64,000 bases of DNA from a virus, in IMG/VR virus record IMGVR_UViG_3300044739_000018, positions 62,001 through 126,000 of that record. The stretch is one strand, 5' to 3'. The number at the start of each line of letters is the position of its first letter. Position 1 is the stretch's first letter. The notes below the pieces were generated by a model. The model was not told the DNA's origin, did no database searches, and was given only the letters and a program-made list of their open reading frames with translations. This document shows, in pieces, positions 8,031 to 15,773 of this stretch. Position numbers and translations under genes: made by a program.

Positions 8031-8559
8031 TTGCGTTCCTCCATGCAAGGATGCTGTCGTCGGGCTGGCCGTAGAAGGACCGGACCTCGGCCTCCCACTT
8101 CCAGATGCGCATTTCGGTTTCGTAGATCATGCTTTTGTGCGTGGGGTCCATGCCGAGCACGTCTGTTGTCTTGGGGTTCGGCGTGGTGATGGCACAGAGT
8201 TTCGTCGCGTAGACCTCCATGGCCTTCAACATCCGGCGCGGATCCTCCAGGTGTTCGATGAGTTCGATGGCAACGATGAACTCGGCTTTGCGGGGTGGCG
8301 TCCAGAACTCCAGGTCGGTGCCGTCCAGACCACCGTCAATTGGCAGGTAACGACCACGCCAACCAAGCTCCCGCAGGTACACGTCGAACTCGGTCCACCC
8401 TGCGCCAATGTCGATCACCATGTCGTCGTTACAGAGGCCAGCGTCGATCATCTTCTCGGCCACGGCGGAGTAACGCTGGCAGCGCCACTCGTACTTGCCG
8501 GTGCGAGCCTTCAAGTACTGGTCACACGTATCAATCCACGGTGCCGTCTGTGTCGTCAT
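8014..8559 (-). CDS. SAM-dependent methyltransferase, class I
   Basis: 181 aa. Motif I is VIDIGAGWTEFD, followed by an acidic turn at the end of the second strand (YLPIDGG) and AEFIVAIELIEHLEDP, the motif-IV/post-motif region typical of small-molecule or cap-type methylases. No DPPY/NPPF motif is present, so DNA adenine methylation is less likely. Substrate unknown. Confidence 0.75.
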   Translation of the reverse strand: MTTQTAPWIDTCDQYLKARTGKYEWRCQRYSAVAEKMIDAGLCNDDMVIDIGAGWTEFDVYLRELGWRGRYLPIDGGLDGTDLEFWTPPRKAEFIVAIELIEHLEDPRRMLKAMEVYATKLCAITTPNPKTTDVLGMDPTHKSMIYETEMRIWKWEAEVRSFYGQPDDSILAWRNANGSTP

Positions 8560-8944
8560 CGCGCCACCCCCAATCCTCGTTGAATGACTCGTCATCAGGG
8601 TAGAGCGAACGGGCCTGGTCCTCGGTGATGGGCAGATATGCAGCAGGCGTGCCGTTGCACCAGCCAAGCACGCTGTTCCAGGTGCCATAGCCGTAACCGC
8701 TGTCGCGCACCCAGCGCAAAGGGGCACGATCCCAGGCGGCGATCCAAACGCTCTCGATGAGCGCCTTGAACACGTTCTGATTGGTTGCCGTGATGGCAAA
8801 GCCCCACAGGCTGTCGGACAGCCCCAGAATGCGGCTGTTCCAGTTGCTGCGGGTGACGAACTCGCTCTTGTCGAAGTTCGTCTCGTGCGGATTCGGGTCG
8901 GCGGTGGTGAACTTTGTCATCTTGATCTCGTGGAACTCCGTCAC
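8531..8944 (-). CDS. Hypothetical protein
   Basis: 137 aa, Trp- and acid-rich C-terminus (DEDWGWRDDD type), no membrane segment. Overlaps the methyltransferase start by 29 nt. Function unknown. Confidence 0.7.
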   Translation of the reverse strand: MTEFHEIKMTKFTTADPNPHETNFDKSEFVTRSNWNSRILGLSDSLWGFAITATNQNVFKALIESVWIAAWDRAPLRWVRDSGYGYGTWNSVLGWCNGTPAAYLPITEDQARSLYPDDESFNEDWGWRDDDTDGTVD

Positions 8945-9267
8945 TTTGTCTCCAGGTCTTTGGCGAGCTTGGTCAAGCTCTTGGCTGCTGCCCGCATCTG
9001 TATGGCCTGTCTGTGATCGAAGTCGCGCCGACAGAATTGGACGTGCTTGAAAATGTCAGTCTCGATGGGGTCGTGGCACCAACCACAGTTGCCGCCCGAG
9101 TGGACGGGTAAAGGTTTACGCCCTCGCCCGCCCATGATCTCATAGACGAGGTAGTCGGCGCGTCCGATCTCGTTCTCTGCGGTCGTAACGTCACCCCCAC
9201 GTGCCGCTACCGCTGCATTGCCTAGTACCTCGCGTATCTCGTGCAGGTCACGAACGTCGACGAGCAT
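8941..9267 (-). CDS. Zinc-finger hypothetical protein
   Basis: 108 aa from ATG 9267. CGWCHDPIETDIFKHVQFCRRDFDH gives a C-x2-C plus C/H set like the DksA/TraR-type or phage single zinc finger. Helical flanks. Function unknown. Confidence 0.7.
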   Translation of the reverse strand: MLVDVRDLHEIREVLGNAAVAARGGDVTTAENEIGRADYLVYEIMGGRGRKPLPVHSGGNCGWCHDPIETDIFKHVQFCRRDFDHRQAIQMRAAAKSLTKLAKDLETK

Positions 9268-9268
9268 G

Positions 9269-9859
9269 TCAGTCCCAGAGGTCGAAGTACCAGGCGTGGA
9301 ACAGCTTGAACCCCTCGTCGAACTTGGTCTCCAGCGCAACGCGCTCGTCAGGCTCGGGGAACTCGTTGCCGAGAACCTTGGCGGCCTCGAAGCCCTCGAT
9401 GATCTTGGTCAGCACGGCGTTCCACGCCTCGCTGCCCGTCTCGGTGTCACTCGGCTCGCCCTCACCGTGCAGGCTGGCGGGGTAGCCGTGCTCCGTGGCG
9501 CGCAGGTGGGTGACGGTGCCGATGATTACGTCGTTGAGGTAATCGAACAGGCTCCACACGTCACGGTAGGACCAGCCACGCTCGGCCCGCTGGCGCAGGT
9601 GCTTGTACCTGGCGCGGATGTGACGTGGAGTCAGGTGCTTGTGCTCGATGATGCGGGCGACGCGCAGGTAAAGCGGCCGCGGTGTCAGTTTGTCGAAGAT
9701 GGCGTGCTGTTCCTTCCAGAGTGGGGAGTCAGGCTCCCAGCGGTAGGTGCCGTGCTCCGTGCGAAGCAGGTTGTCGATCTCCAGGTAACGCTCGTTCTGG
9801 AGCGCACGACGCTTGCCCTTGTCATACCAGCGATTGTGCAGCTTCTCGTAGACGCTCAT
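9269..9859 (-). CDS. Hypothetical protein
   Basis: 196 aa, strongly basic and aromatic (RAERGWSYRDVWSLFDYLND). Start ATG 9859 overlaps the upstream stop. All-helical appearance; no family recognised. Confidence 0.75.
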   Translation of the reverse strand: MSVYEKLHNRWYDKGKRRALQNERYLEIDNLLRTEHGTYRWEPDSPLWKEQHAIFDKLTPRPLYLRVARIIEHKHLTPRHIRARYKHLRQRAERGWSYRDVWSLFDYLNDVIIGTVTHLRATEHGYPASLHGEGEPSDTETGSEAWNAVLTKIIEGFEAAKVLGNEFPEPDERVALETKFDEGFKLFHAWYFDLWD

Positions 9860-10245
9860 GTTCCGAACGTTCCCCCACAGGAGGGGCACGTCTCGCCACG
9901 CATGACGCCGGGGTGCGGGCAGGTGAGCCGGTTCGAGTCGTTCAGGAGAGAGCGAAGCTTGGCCTCGGACTCGGTGTCCTCCTGGTGCCAGATATCGGCA
10001 TGGTGCCCGAACACGTAGTTCGAGAGAAGCTGGCCGAGACGCTGATCCGGGTTGGCGTACCAAACAGAGCGAAGCATGTTGATGATGGTCTCGATGCGCT
10101 CGGGAGCACGCGGGGTGGACAGCCATGGAGCACCGACGCCCTCGGGGAAGTCGGTAGCCATGACGGCCTTGTGTGCCTCACGCACGGTGTCGCGGTTGAA
10201 CCCGTCGTTGGGGTCCTTCTCGGGGTCGTATGGCTCGTTAGGCAT
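9856..10245 (-). CDS. Hypothetical protein with C-terminal zinc pair
   Basis: 129 aa. Begins MPNEPYDPEKDPNDGFN and ends CPHPGVMRGETCPSCGGTFG, a C-x9-C-x2-C zinc knuckle. The middle is helical. Function unknown. Confidence 0.75.
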   Translation of the reverse strand: MPNEPYDPEKDPNDGFNRDTVREAHKAVMATDFPEGVGAPWLSTPRAPERIETIINMLRSVWYANPDQRLGQLLSNYVFGHHADIWHQEDTESEAKLRSLLNDSNRLTCPHPGVMRGETCPSCGGTFGT

Positions 10246-10648
10246 TGGCGGGTTCTGCTCCTGGTATCTCGGGTGTGATGCGGGCCTGCGGGCATGCAGC
10301 AACGAGAGCCTCGAACTGGTCTTTGCTCCAACGCTTGCCAGACACGTCGAACTCGAAGGTGTCCCATCCGTCCTTGACGTGCTTGCCAAAGCCGTAGATT
10401 CCGACGCCCGCTTCTTCCTCCAGGTACTCGTGCAGGAACACCATGGGCCGCTCGTATTCCTCGTGGCCCCTCTCCATGCCTGCTGCTGCGTACTCGTCGG
10501 GGTACTCGCGGATGAGACCAGCCAGGTCGATGGTCAGATCGACTTGGTATTCGATGCTGCCCTTGATCTCGAAAGGCTCGGGATAGGGCGGGCCGTGGAC
10601 TGGCAGCACGAGGTCGGGCATGCCGGGGAGTCCAAGCTGGTCAGTCAT
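10238..10648 (-). CDS. Hypothetical protein
   Basis: 136 aa from ATG 10648. Acidic, mixed alpha/beta, with a KRWSKDQFEALVAACP segment. Overlaps both neighbours. Function unknown. Confidence 0.75.
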   Translation of the reverse strand: MTDQLGLPGMPDLVLPVHGPPYPEPFEIKGSIEYQVDLTIDLAGLIREYPDEYAAAGMERGHEEYERPMVFLHEYLEEEAGVGIYGFGKHVKDGWDTFEFDVSGKRWSKDQFEALVAACPQARITPEIPGAEPANA

Positions 10649-10793
10649 CGCCGCCTCCCATGGCGAGCAGAAACAGGAACACCAACGCGAGGATGAACAG
10701 GCCGAGGCCGAACAGCACAAATGCCTCCGGCCAGGTCACGCCATCCTGCACGATCCGGTCCCAAATCTGTGTAGCGAGAATCTCAGGCGTCAT
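10641..10793 (-). CDS. Single-pass membrane peptide
   Basis: 50 aa. After MTPEILATQIWDRIVQDG comes one strong transmembrane helix (FVLFGLGLFILALVFLFLLA) and an MGGGDD tail. Too short to assign. Confidence 0.65.
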   Translation of the reverse strand: MTPEILATQIWDRIVQDGVTWPEAFVLFGLGLFILALVFLFLLAMGGGDD

Positions 10794-11370
10794 CGTCGTC
10801 ATCCTCGTCGTCGTCGGTGCCCGCACTCACGCCGACGCCATGGACCTGCTCCATGTGGTAGCGCAGCAACTCCTTGTCATCGTCGAAGCTGATCGGGCAA
10901 AGCTGGCACTGTCCAGGATCGGGGTCCTCGCCGCCCTGGAAGCGCATGTCGGGGAAGAAGTCGTCACCCAAGGACTCACGGTAGGTTCGCTTCTTGCGAT
11001 CCTCCATTTCCTTCTCGCGCTTCTCCTGCAAGACCTTGAACCGCTCGATGATGGCAGGATTGCTCGGGGCGTATGGGTTGGGTCCAGTGTTGGGACCACC
11101 GGGCACGATGCCTGCCTGCGCCCCTGTCTGTGCCTTCGCGACGATCTGCGTGCTGCCACACTCGGGGCAGATCTGCTCACCGAACTCGGGACCGATCCAG
11201 TTGTGCTCGGGTGTCCCGTCGCTGCACAGGTCGGGCACGTGCGGCTGACCCTGGATGGCGTTGCCGTTCTCGTCGATGCACTCAGGTGAGTCGTACTCGG
11301 TGTCGGCCCAGGTTCCTCCGGGGTTGGCCTGGTAAAGCTCTGAGCCGCATTCTCCACAGCTTGTGTTCAT
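10783..11370 (-). CDS. Multi-zinc-finger acidic protein
   Basis: 195 aa from ATG 11370. Three zinc units are visible: CGECGSELY near the N-terminus, CPECGSTQ in the middle, and a C2H2-like CQLCPISF...LLRYHMEQVH near the end. It finishes in an Asp-only tail. The combination suggests an RNA or protein adaptor. No named family. Confidence 0.75.
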   Translation of the reverse strand: MNTSCGECGSELYQANPGGTWADTEYDSPECIDENGNAIQGQPHVPDLCSDGTPEHNWIGPEFGEQICPECGSTQIVAKAQTGAQAGIVPGGPNTGPNPYAPSNPAIIERFKVLQEKREKEMEDRKKRTYRESLGDDFFPDMRFQGGEDPDPGQCQLCPISFDDDKELLRYHMEQVHGVGVSAGTDDDEDDDDDA

Positions 11371-11377
11371 GGATCTC

Positions 11378-11947
11378 CTAGAGGTTCGGTTGTGCGTTGA
11401 CGCCCTGGATGCGCGCTCGAAGAACGGGTTCGAGAACGTCCGCATACAGCACGTTGCCGGGTAGCTGGTCTGCCGTCAAGGCCGAATGCCTTTCAAGCAT
11501 GAGGTCCATCACGTCGTCGGGAACCCGCTGATTGTGCTCCCGACGCCATTCGGTGTCATTCAGGTACCGGGCGGTGGCGTCGTCAACCCTGAACAGGATG
11601 CTCACGATGGGCACCTGATTGAGCAGAGCAGCCTCCATGACCTCCTTGCGCCAGCCCGAACGAATGTTGGTGCTGTCGAAGTAGACAGGCAGGTGGCGCT
11701 GCATGCGCTCCCGAACGATGCGGTGGGAGATCCCGAACACGAGGTCGTTGGCTGACTGATCGGCTCGGTTGCCAGTGATGACGTGGCGGAAGTGATCGGG
11801 CGACACGATGGCGTGGTGGTCGATGATGCCAGCCTGGATCAGCAACTGGCCCAGGGTGCTCTTGCCCGCGCCAGGAGGACCGACAGGAAGGAACAGCCTT
11901 CCTCCGCTCAGGTCGAGCAGCCCGCCCGTTCCCGTGCCTCCGCCCAT
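11378..11947 (-). CDS. P-loop kinase, polynucleotide-kinase-like
   Basis: 189 aa. Walker A LPVGPPGAGKST at residues 16-27, then the AAA_33/PNK-type pattern VYFDSTNIRSGWRKEV (Asp and the substrate helix) and an Arg-rich lid (DTEWRREHNQRVPDDVMD). This family phosphorylates 5'-OH ends of RNA or DNA. No phosphatase domain is attached. With rtcB nearby, it fits an RNA-end repair pair. Kinase specificity for nucleosides or toxins cannot be excluded. Confidence 0.8.
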   Translation of the reverse strand: MGGGTGTGGLLDLSGGRLFLPVGPPGAGKSTLGQLLIQAGIIDHHAIVSPDHFRHVITGNRADQSANDLVFGISHRIVRERMQRHLPVYFDSTNIRSGWRKEVMEAALLNQVPIVSILFRVDDATARYLNDTEWRREHNQRVPDDVMDLMLERHSALTADQLPGNVLYADVLEPVLRARIQGVNAQPNL

Positions 11948-12171
11948 CAGATCACGTCCTCGTCCACGTCGAGCCACGCTACGTCCTCGTCGTCGCTGTC
12001 GCTGTCTTGCCTCGCCAGCCATGCTTCGGCTTCGTCCCGCGTGTCGAAGCTGCGGATCACGCCGTCCACTTCATACAGGTCCACCAACTGGTGGCCCGTA
12101 TCCTGACCAGGACCGTCGAGGATGCCCTTCTCCACGCCCTCGTTGTGCGGGACGTAATAGGCGACGATCAC
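11947..12171 (-). CDS. Hypothetical protein with acidic tail
   Basis: 74 aa from GTG 12171 (GTGA overlap with the upstream stop). Reads VIVAYYVPHNEGVEKGI and ends in Asp-rich DVDEDVI. ATGA overlap with the PNK-like gene. Confidence 0.65.
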   Translation of the reverse strand: MIVAYYVPHNEGVEKGILDGPGQDTGHQLVDLYEVDGVIRSFDTRDEAEAWLARQDSDSDDEDVAWLDVDEDVI

Positions 12172-12374
12172 AGTTGCTTCTCGCGGGTCGGGATCTTGTG
12201 GATATCCAGCATGGTCTTGGTGACCTCCACGGCGTCGAACCCGCACATCTTGAACACGATGCCATCCACGATGATGGGCGTGGTGCCAAGCTGATTGCAC
12301 AGCGGGCACTTGTCGGGGTCGTTGCTCGGGTCGCCCTCCTGGTCGTAAGGCTCGACAGGCGGTGCAGTACTCAT
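12168..12374 (-). CDS. Small zinc-site hypothetical protein
   Basis: 68 aa from ATG 12374. DKCPLCNQLG provides a C-x2-C pair and KMCGFD another Cys. Function unknown. Confidence 0.65.
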   Translation of the reverse strand: MSTAPPVEPYDQEGDPSNDPDKCPLCNQLGTTPIIVDGIVFKMCGFDAVEVTKTMLDIHKIPTREKQL

Positions 12375-12604
12375 CGGGTGTCTCCCTTTTTGCTGTGGTT
12401 GTGGCTCCAGTCGGAGCGGTTGGCGTGCATTTCGTTGTGTGTTCGGTTCGCATTCACCCAATCGCCGGGTGCAAGCTCACGCTCGTGGTCCATTTCGATA
12501 TGGTCCGCGATCTCCATGAGCTTCTCGATGCGCTTCTGATCCTTCTCGGTCGGCCCGCGCTCGGGATCGGGGAAGGCACCACCCGTGTAGACGAGGCTCG
12601 TCAT
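12371..12604 (-). CDS. Small hypothetical protein
   Basis: 77 aa from ATG 12604. Charged helix with many His near the C-terminus (NRTHNEMHANRSDWSHNHS), a possible metal-binding tail. Confidence 0.65.
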   Translation of the reverse strand: MTSLVYTGGAFPDPERGPTEKDQKRIEKLMEIADHIEMDHERELAPGDWVNANRTHNEMHANRSDWSHNHSKKGDTR

Positions 12605-12840
12605 GCGGGCATCCGGAAGGATCGAGAGGAAGCGTCCCACTCCAGGTCGATGATGCCATCGTCGTCCTTGTCCAAGAGCAGGTCATCAGGGTCATCGTCT
12701 GGGTCGTAGTCGTCGAAGTCACCCTCGTTGTCGAAGTAGACATCGTCCGGGTCGTATGGGTCGTTCGACGACTCGTCGGACCAGCCAAGAGGTTCACCAG
12801 CCTCGTTGACATAGACGGTTGCACCCGCAGTCGGGAACAT
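12601..12840 (-). CDS. Very acidic small protein
   Basis: 79 aa with long Asp/Glu/Tyr runs (DFDDYDPDDDPDDLLLDKDD). Such acidic phage proteins can mimic DNA or sequester basic host proteins, but nothing here proves that. Confidence 0.65.
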   Translation of the reverse strand: MFPTAGATVYVNEAGEPLGWSDESSNDPYDPDDVYFDNEGDFDDYDPDDDPDDLLLDKDDDGIIDLEWDASSRSFRMPA

Positions 12841-13100
12841 CAGCACTCCACCTTTACGTGTTCGGCCAGGACGCGCTTGGCGTCGTATGCCTTCTTGCAC
12901 CTGGCGATGGTCTTGCAGGCGATCTTGTCGATCTTCTTGATCTTGCGCTTGGGCACGCTGTAGGGCTGAGTCTCGCCCTTGAACAGCGCGTACTCGGTGA
13001 GTTGGCCCCACTTGTTGCCCTCGGGGTCATACACAAAGAACTCGATGTGCCCATCCCCGAACAGCGTTGTGTCTGCGTACCAGCCCTCGAACACGGTCAT
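12840..13100 (-). CDS. Hypothetical protein
   Basis: 86 aa. Beta-rich first half (GHIEFFVYDPEGNKWGQL), then Lys-rich helix. Overlaps neighbours by 1-4 nt. Function unknown. Confidence 0.7.
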   Translation of the reverse strand: MTVFEGWYADTTLFGDGHIEFFVYDPEGNKWGQLTEYALFKGETQPYSVPKRKIKKIDKIACKTIARCKKAYDAKRVLAEHVKVEC

Positions 13101-13336
13101 CGGTAAACCTCCACCTGCGGCGCCTGGCCCTCGTAGAAGTAGAAGATGAACGGGTGGATGAAGCCATCGAGGAAGATGTCGATGGTGGTCGTACCTGGCG
13201 GCGTGTTACACGACATGCAGCCATGCTTGTCCGCGTCAGAGCTGACGCCCTTGACCTTCTCGGACAGGCCAATGGCGTAGACCATCGTGTCACCGAGAAC
13301 GACCTCAGTCACCGGCACCTTGATGAAGTTAGGCAT
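13097..13336 (-). CDS. Hypothetical protein
   Basis: 79 aa. VVLGDTMVYAIG and GCMSCN (C-x2-C), then an aromatic beta strand (IHPFIFYFY). Function unknown. Confidence 0.7.
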   Translation of the reverse strand: MPNFIKVPVTEVVLGDTMVYAIGLSEKVKGVSSDADKHGCMSCNTPPGTTTIDIFLDGFIHPFIFYFYEGQAPQVEVYR

Positions 13337-13640
13337 CGGCCAGCACCTTCTCGGCCAGCTTCTCTGCCCGCATGGCGAGGATGGTGTGGTACCGAGCGAT
13401 GCGGTACTCGTTCACCTGGCTGCGGCCAATGGCCTGGGCCACGGTGCGGACGAGTTCGCGGTGCTGATGCACCCACTCGACGTATGCCTTGATGGCCTCG
13501 ATGCCAGTCACATGCACCCTCGGCAGGAAGTCCTTCTTGAAGATGAGCATGATGGCTCGCCGTTCAGAGCGAGCCAGTTTGCTCGGGTCCACGTCGGGGA
13601 AGCGGTGCTGTGCGTGTTCGCAGAATTCGTCGATGGTCAC
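13329..13640 (-). CDS. Helical hypothetical protein
   Basis: 103 aa from GTG 13640, which overlaps the upstream TGA as GTGA. All-helical, Arg-rich. No family recognised. Confidence 0.7.
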   Translation of the reverse strand: MTIDEFCEHAQHRFPDVDPSKLARSERRAIMLIFKKDFLPRVHVTGIEAIKAYVEWVHQHRELVRTVAQAIGRSQVNEYRIARYHTILAMRAEKLAEKVLADA

Positions 13641-13819
13641 GGTGTCTCCCTTGTGTTGGCGAGTGATGCAGCCAGAAGGTCCAGTTGCATCATGAAGCTG
13701 TCGAGCAGGCCACCGTCGAGCGGTGTGCCATGGATGAGCGGGTGGAACAGGTTGAGCAGGGCCACGGTCCCGCATACGACGCAGCGGAACAGTGAGAAGT
13801 GCCGGATCAGGTGTTTCAT
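13637..13819 (-). CDS. Small hypothetical protein
   Basis: 60 aa, hydrophobic centre (CVVCGTVALLNLFHPLIHG) that could be one membrane-associated helix with a CVVC pair. Confidence 0.6.
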   Translation of the reverse strand: MKHLIRHFSLFRCVVCGTVALLNLFHPLIHGTPLDGGLLDSFMMQLDLLAASLANTRETP

Positions 13820-14103
13820 GCGACTCCGTACATGATGGCGATGCCGTTAAGCACGCGCTCGTTGATTGTGAGCAGGTCCTTCTGAACCTCCACGGCGTTG
13901 CGGGCTTCCTCGACCTGACGCGCAGCACGGTCCCCCACGTCACGGAGCAGGGCAGTTACGGCCTCGCCAGGAGTGAAAGCCTCGTGCTCTGAGTGGAAGC
14001 AGCGGGCCACCCAACGTCCGTTGTCGGCACGGACAGTCAGTTGGAAGCTCGTGCCCGTGGACTGCGCCAGCGCAGCCATGAGCTTGATGAGTTCGTCGTT
14101 CAT
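13816..14103 (-). CDS. Hypothetical protein
   Basis: 95 aa with an alpha/beta domain (TSFQLTVRADNGRWVARCF, like a small RNase-H or HicB-type antitoxin strand pattern) and a helical tail. HicB identity is not supported further. A perfect 12-bp palindrome sits in this gene at 14012. Confidence 0.7.
   Translation of the reverse strand: MNDELIKLMAALAQSTGTSFQLTVRADNGRWVARCFHSEHEAFTPGEAVTALLRDVGDRAARQVEEARNAVEVQKDLLTINERVLNGIAIMYGVA
14012..14023. promoter_or_regulatory. Palindrome CAACGNNCGTTG
   Basis: CAACGTCCGTTG, exact, inside a leftward gene. Confidence 0.6.
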
Positions 14104-14438
14104 ACCTTCTCCGTGGTAGGCACCTTGGGGTCACGGAAGTTGGCCTGGTCGAGCGTGTCTCGTGCCAGCAGCGTGAGGTACGTGCGTGGCGCTTTGAGCG
14201 CAGCAGGAATGTCCTTGGGATCACCCAGGACCACGGCGTTACGCCTGTCGATCTCGCCGTCGTTGATGCTTCGACCCACGGTCTCGACCACGTAAACGTC
14301 CGTTGACGTGCGGTAGATGCGATGCTCGGTCCACCTGCGCTGCCCAGGCGTGTCGTGCTCGCTGGTCAGATCGGCAAGAACCTCGCCGTCGAACTCCAGA
14401 GGTATGTCATTGGTGCGCTCGATGCGGTAGTGCCTCAC
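14100..14438 (-). CDS. Hypothetical protein
   Basis: 112 aa from GTG 14438, beta-rich with VYVVETVGRSINDGE. A near-palindrome (AAACGTCCGTTG) lies inside. Function unknown. Confidence 0.7.
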   Translation of the reverse strand: MRHYRIERTNDIPLEFDGEVLADLTSEHDTPGQRRWTEHRIYRTSTDVYVVETVGRSINDGEIDRRNAVVLGDPKDIPAALKAPRTYLTLLARDTLDQANFRDPKVPTTEKV

Positions 14439-14596
14439 TTGCTCGCGAGCAAGGCGTATTCAGCACTCGCCTTCTCGCCGCGGGCAGCTAGCTGCTCCAG
14501 CTTCTCGTTCTTGGTGAGTCCGTCCCAATGGACCTGGCGGATCTCGGCACGTTCGCGACGCTCGGCGCGTCGGCTTCTGCTGTTGTTACGGGGCAT
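14435..14596 (-). CDS. Small basic helical protein
   Basis: 53 aa from ATG 14596 behind AAGGAGAC. The first half is Arg-rich (NNSRSRRAERRERAEIR), the second half a helix. A nucleic-acid-binding role is plausible only. Confidence 0.65.
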   Translation of the reverse strand: MPRNNSRSRRAERRERAEIRQVHWDGLTKNEKLEQLAARGEKASAEYALLASK

Positions 14597-14674
14597 GCTG
14601 TCTCCTTGTCTCGGGGATGAGTGTTGAGTATGAGGGAGGATGGACGCCATTGTCCACCCTCCCTCACCGGGGAA

Positions 14675-14905
14675 CTAGCCCAGGCCGACGTGAACGGTGC
14701 GGCCCGAGTTGAAGCTGACGGTGACGACGTTGCCGTCGAGGACGGACTGGAGGTCAGCGCCGGTCATGCCACCAAAGACCCACGAACGAGCTTTGCCGCG
14801 AGCGGCCTTCGGCTTGGCTCGGCGGGCGATCTCGTCTGTGATGCCCTTGCGCTTGAACGTCTTGGTGGTGACAGGGTGCAGTTGCGTGATGGTCAGTTGA
14901 ATCAC
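14675..14905 (-). CDS. Small hypothetical protein, unusual start region
   Basis: 76 aa if started at GTG 14905 (GTGA overlap with the kinase-like gene). A near-perfect GGAGGTGA ribosome site overlaps this GTG itself and would be better spaced for an in-frame CTG at 14896. Product is basic with KTFKRKG and VTVSFNSGRTVHVGLG. Confidence 0.6.
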   Translation of the reverse strand: MIQLTITQLHPVTTKTFKRKGITDEIARRAKPKAARGKARSWVFGGMTGADLQSVLDGNVVTVSFNSGRTVHVGLG

Positions 14906-15450
14906 CTCCCTTCCAGAATGTGTAGTGCGTTGTTCTCCGCGTAGTCCATCCACTTGAACTCACCATCGGCTGTCTCACCGATGTTGCCATGGTGGGTGTC
15001 TGACACGTAGAGATCGGGATGGATCTTCGCCAGGGCAGCGAGAGCTTGGTTGACGTGAGCGTTCGCTCGGTCCCTGATTACTGGATTCTGGGTGTAGGGC
15101 GGAGGATCGGCCAGGTCATGCAGGTCGTTGTACGTGTGCTTGACACGCGTCATTACGATCCACTGGCCGCTCGGACTCAGGGCGTGGATGGGAGCGAAGA
15201 AGCGGGCCGCATCCGTGTCCTCGACTGCTGCCCATAGTGCAGCTTCGGCCAAGTTGATCTCGTGGTGGTGCGTCAAACGAGCAACTTTGAGCACGAAGTC
15301 GTCACTCAGTCCGTAGGCGAAACGTGACACGCCTTGGCCGAGTCGCTGCTCGCTGGCCTCCAGGTCTTGCGCCAGGAGCGGCACAGTCTCGTCATTGACG
15401 ACGATCTTGGTGCGCGGCAGCTTGAAGGTGTTCGGTACGTTTGGTTTCAT
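14902..15450 (-). CDS. Protein-kinase-fold protein
   Basis: 182 aa. Blocks in kinase order are visible: a glycine loop (RLGQGVSRFAYGL), FVLKVARL with the Lys, a hinge (WIVMTRVK), the catalytic loop VSDTHHGNIG with Asp and Asn, and WMDYAE in the DFG place. It is shorter than typical Ser/Thr kinases and resembles aminoglycoside-phosphotransferase-like or phage kinases. Substrate unknown. Confidence 0.7.
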   Translation of the reverse strand: MKPNVPNTFKLPRTKIVVNDETVPLLAQDLEASEQRLGQGVSRFAYGLSDDFVLKVARLTHHHEINLAEAALWAAVEDTDAARFFAPIHALSPSGQWIVMTRVKHTYNDLHDLADPPPYTQNPVIRDRANAHVNQALAALAKIHPDLYVSDTHHGNIGETADGEFKWMDYAENNALHILEGR

Positions 15451-15482
15451 TGTCTCCCTGTCTCGGGTTGTAACGGTTATAG

Positions 15483-15553
15483 CAGCCCATGGGGGATTCG
15501 AACTCCCGACGCTTGGCTGAGAACCAAGTGTTTTGCCACTAAACTAATGGGCC
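15483..15553 (-). tRNA. tRNA-Glu(CTC)
   Basis: Seven-pair acceptor GGCCCAT/ATGGGCT, T-arm GGGAG-TTCGAAT-CCCCC, anticodon loop TTCTCAG. No CCA encoded. Nearly the same anticodon arm as the rightward tRNA-Glu at 51705. Confidence 0.9.
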
Positions 15554-15557
15554 TTGG

Positions 15558-15629
15558 GGTGACCACGGAGACTCGAACTCCGCCCTCGGGGACCACAACC
15601 CCGTGTGCTACCGCTAACACTATGGTCAC
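15558..15629 (-). tRNA. tRNA-His(GTG)
   Basis: Acceptor GTGACCA/TGGTCAC, C at position 73, loop TTGTGGT. The base before position 1 is C, so the extra G-1 usual for bacterial tRNA-His is not encoded, unlike the second copy at 54421. Confidence 0.88.
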
Positions 15630-15635
15630 GCTTAA

Positions 15636-15770
15636 TTGAGGGACGGGATCACCACTCGCTTCCCATCCACGGCTTCGCGACGCCCGCTGTGGTCAAAGCG
15701 GTCAGATGACCTCCCACACGCACGGGCGTCGCGTCACGGGCCTAAGCCTTGTCCGTGTCCCGTCCCTCAA
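15636..15770 (-). ncRNA. Putative structured RNA with 13-bp closing helix
   Basis: TTGAGGGACGGGA (15636-15648) is perfectly complementary to 15758-15770. An internal 11-bp helix joins 15676-15686 and 15723-15733, and smaller helices (GGCTT/AAGCC, GGTC/GACC) fit between. Orientation is taken from the leftward tRNAs and genes around it. No open frame fits. Identity unknown. Confidence 0.6.
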
Positions 15771-15773
15771 ATC

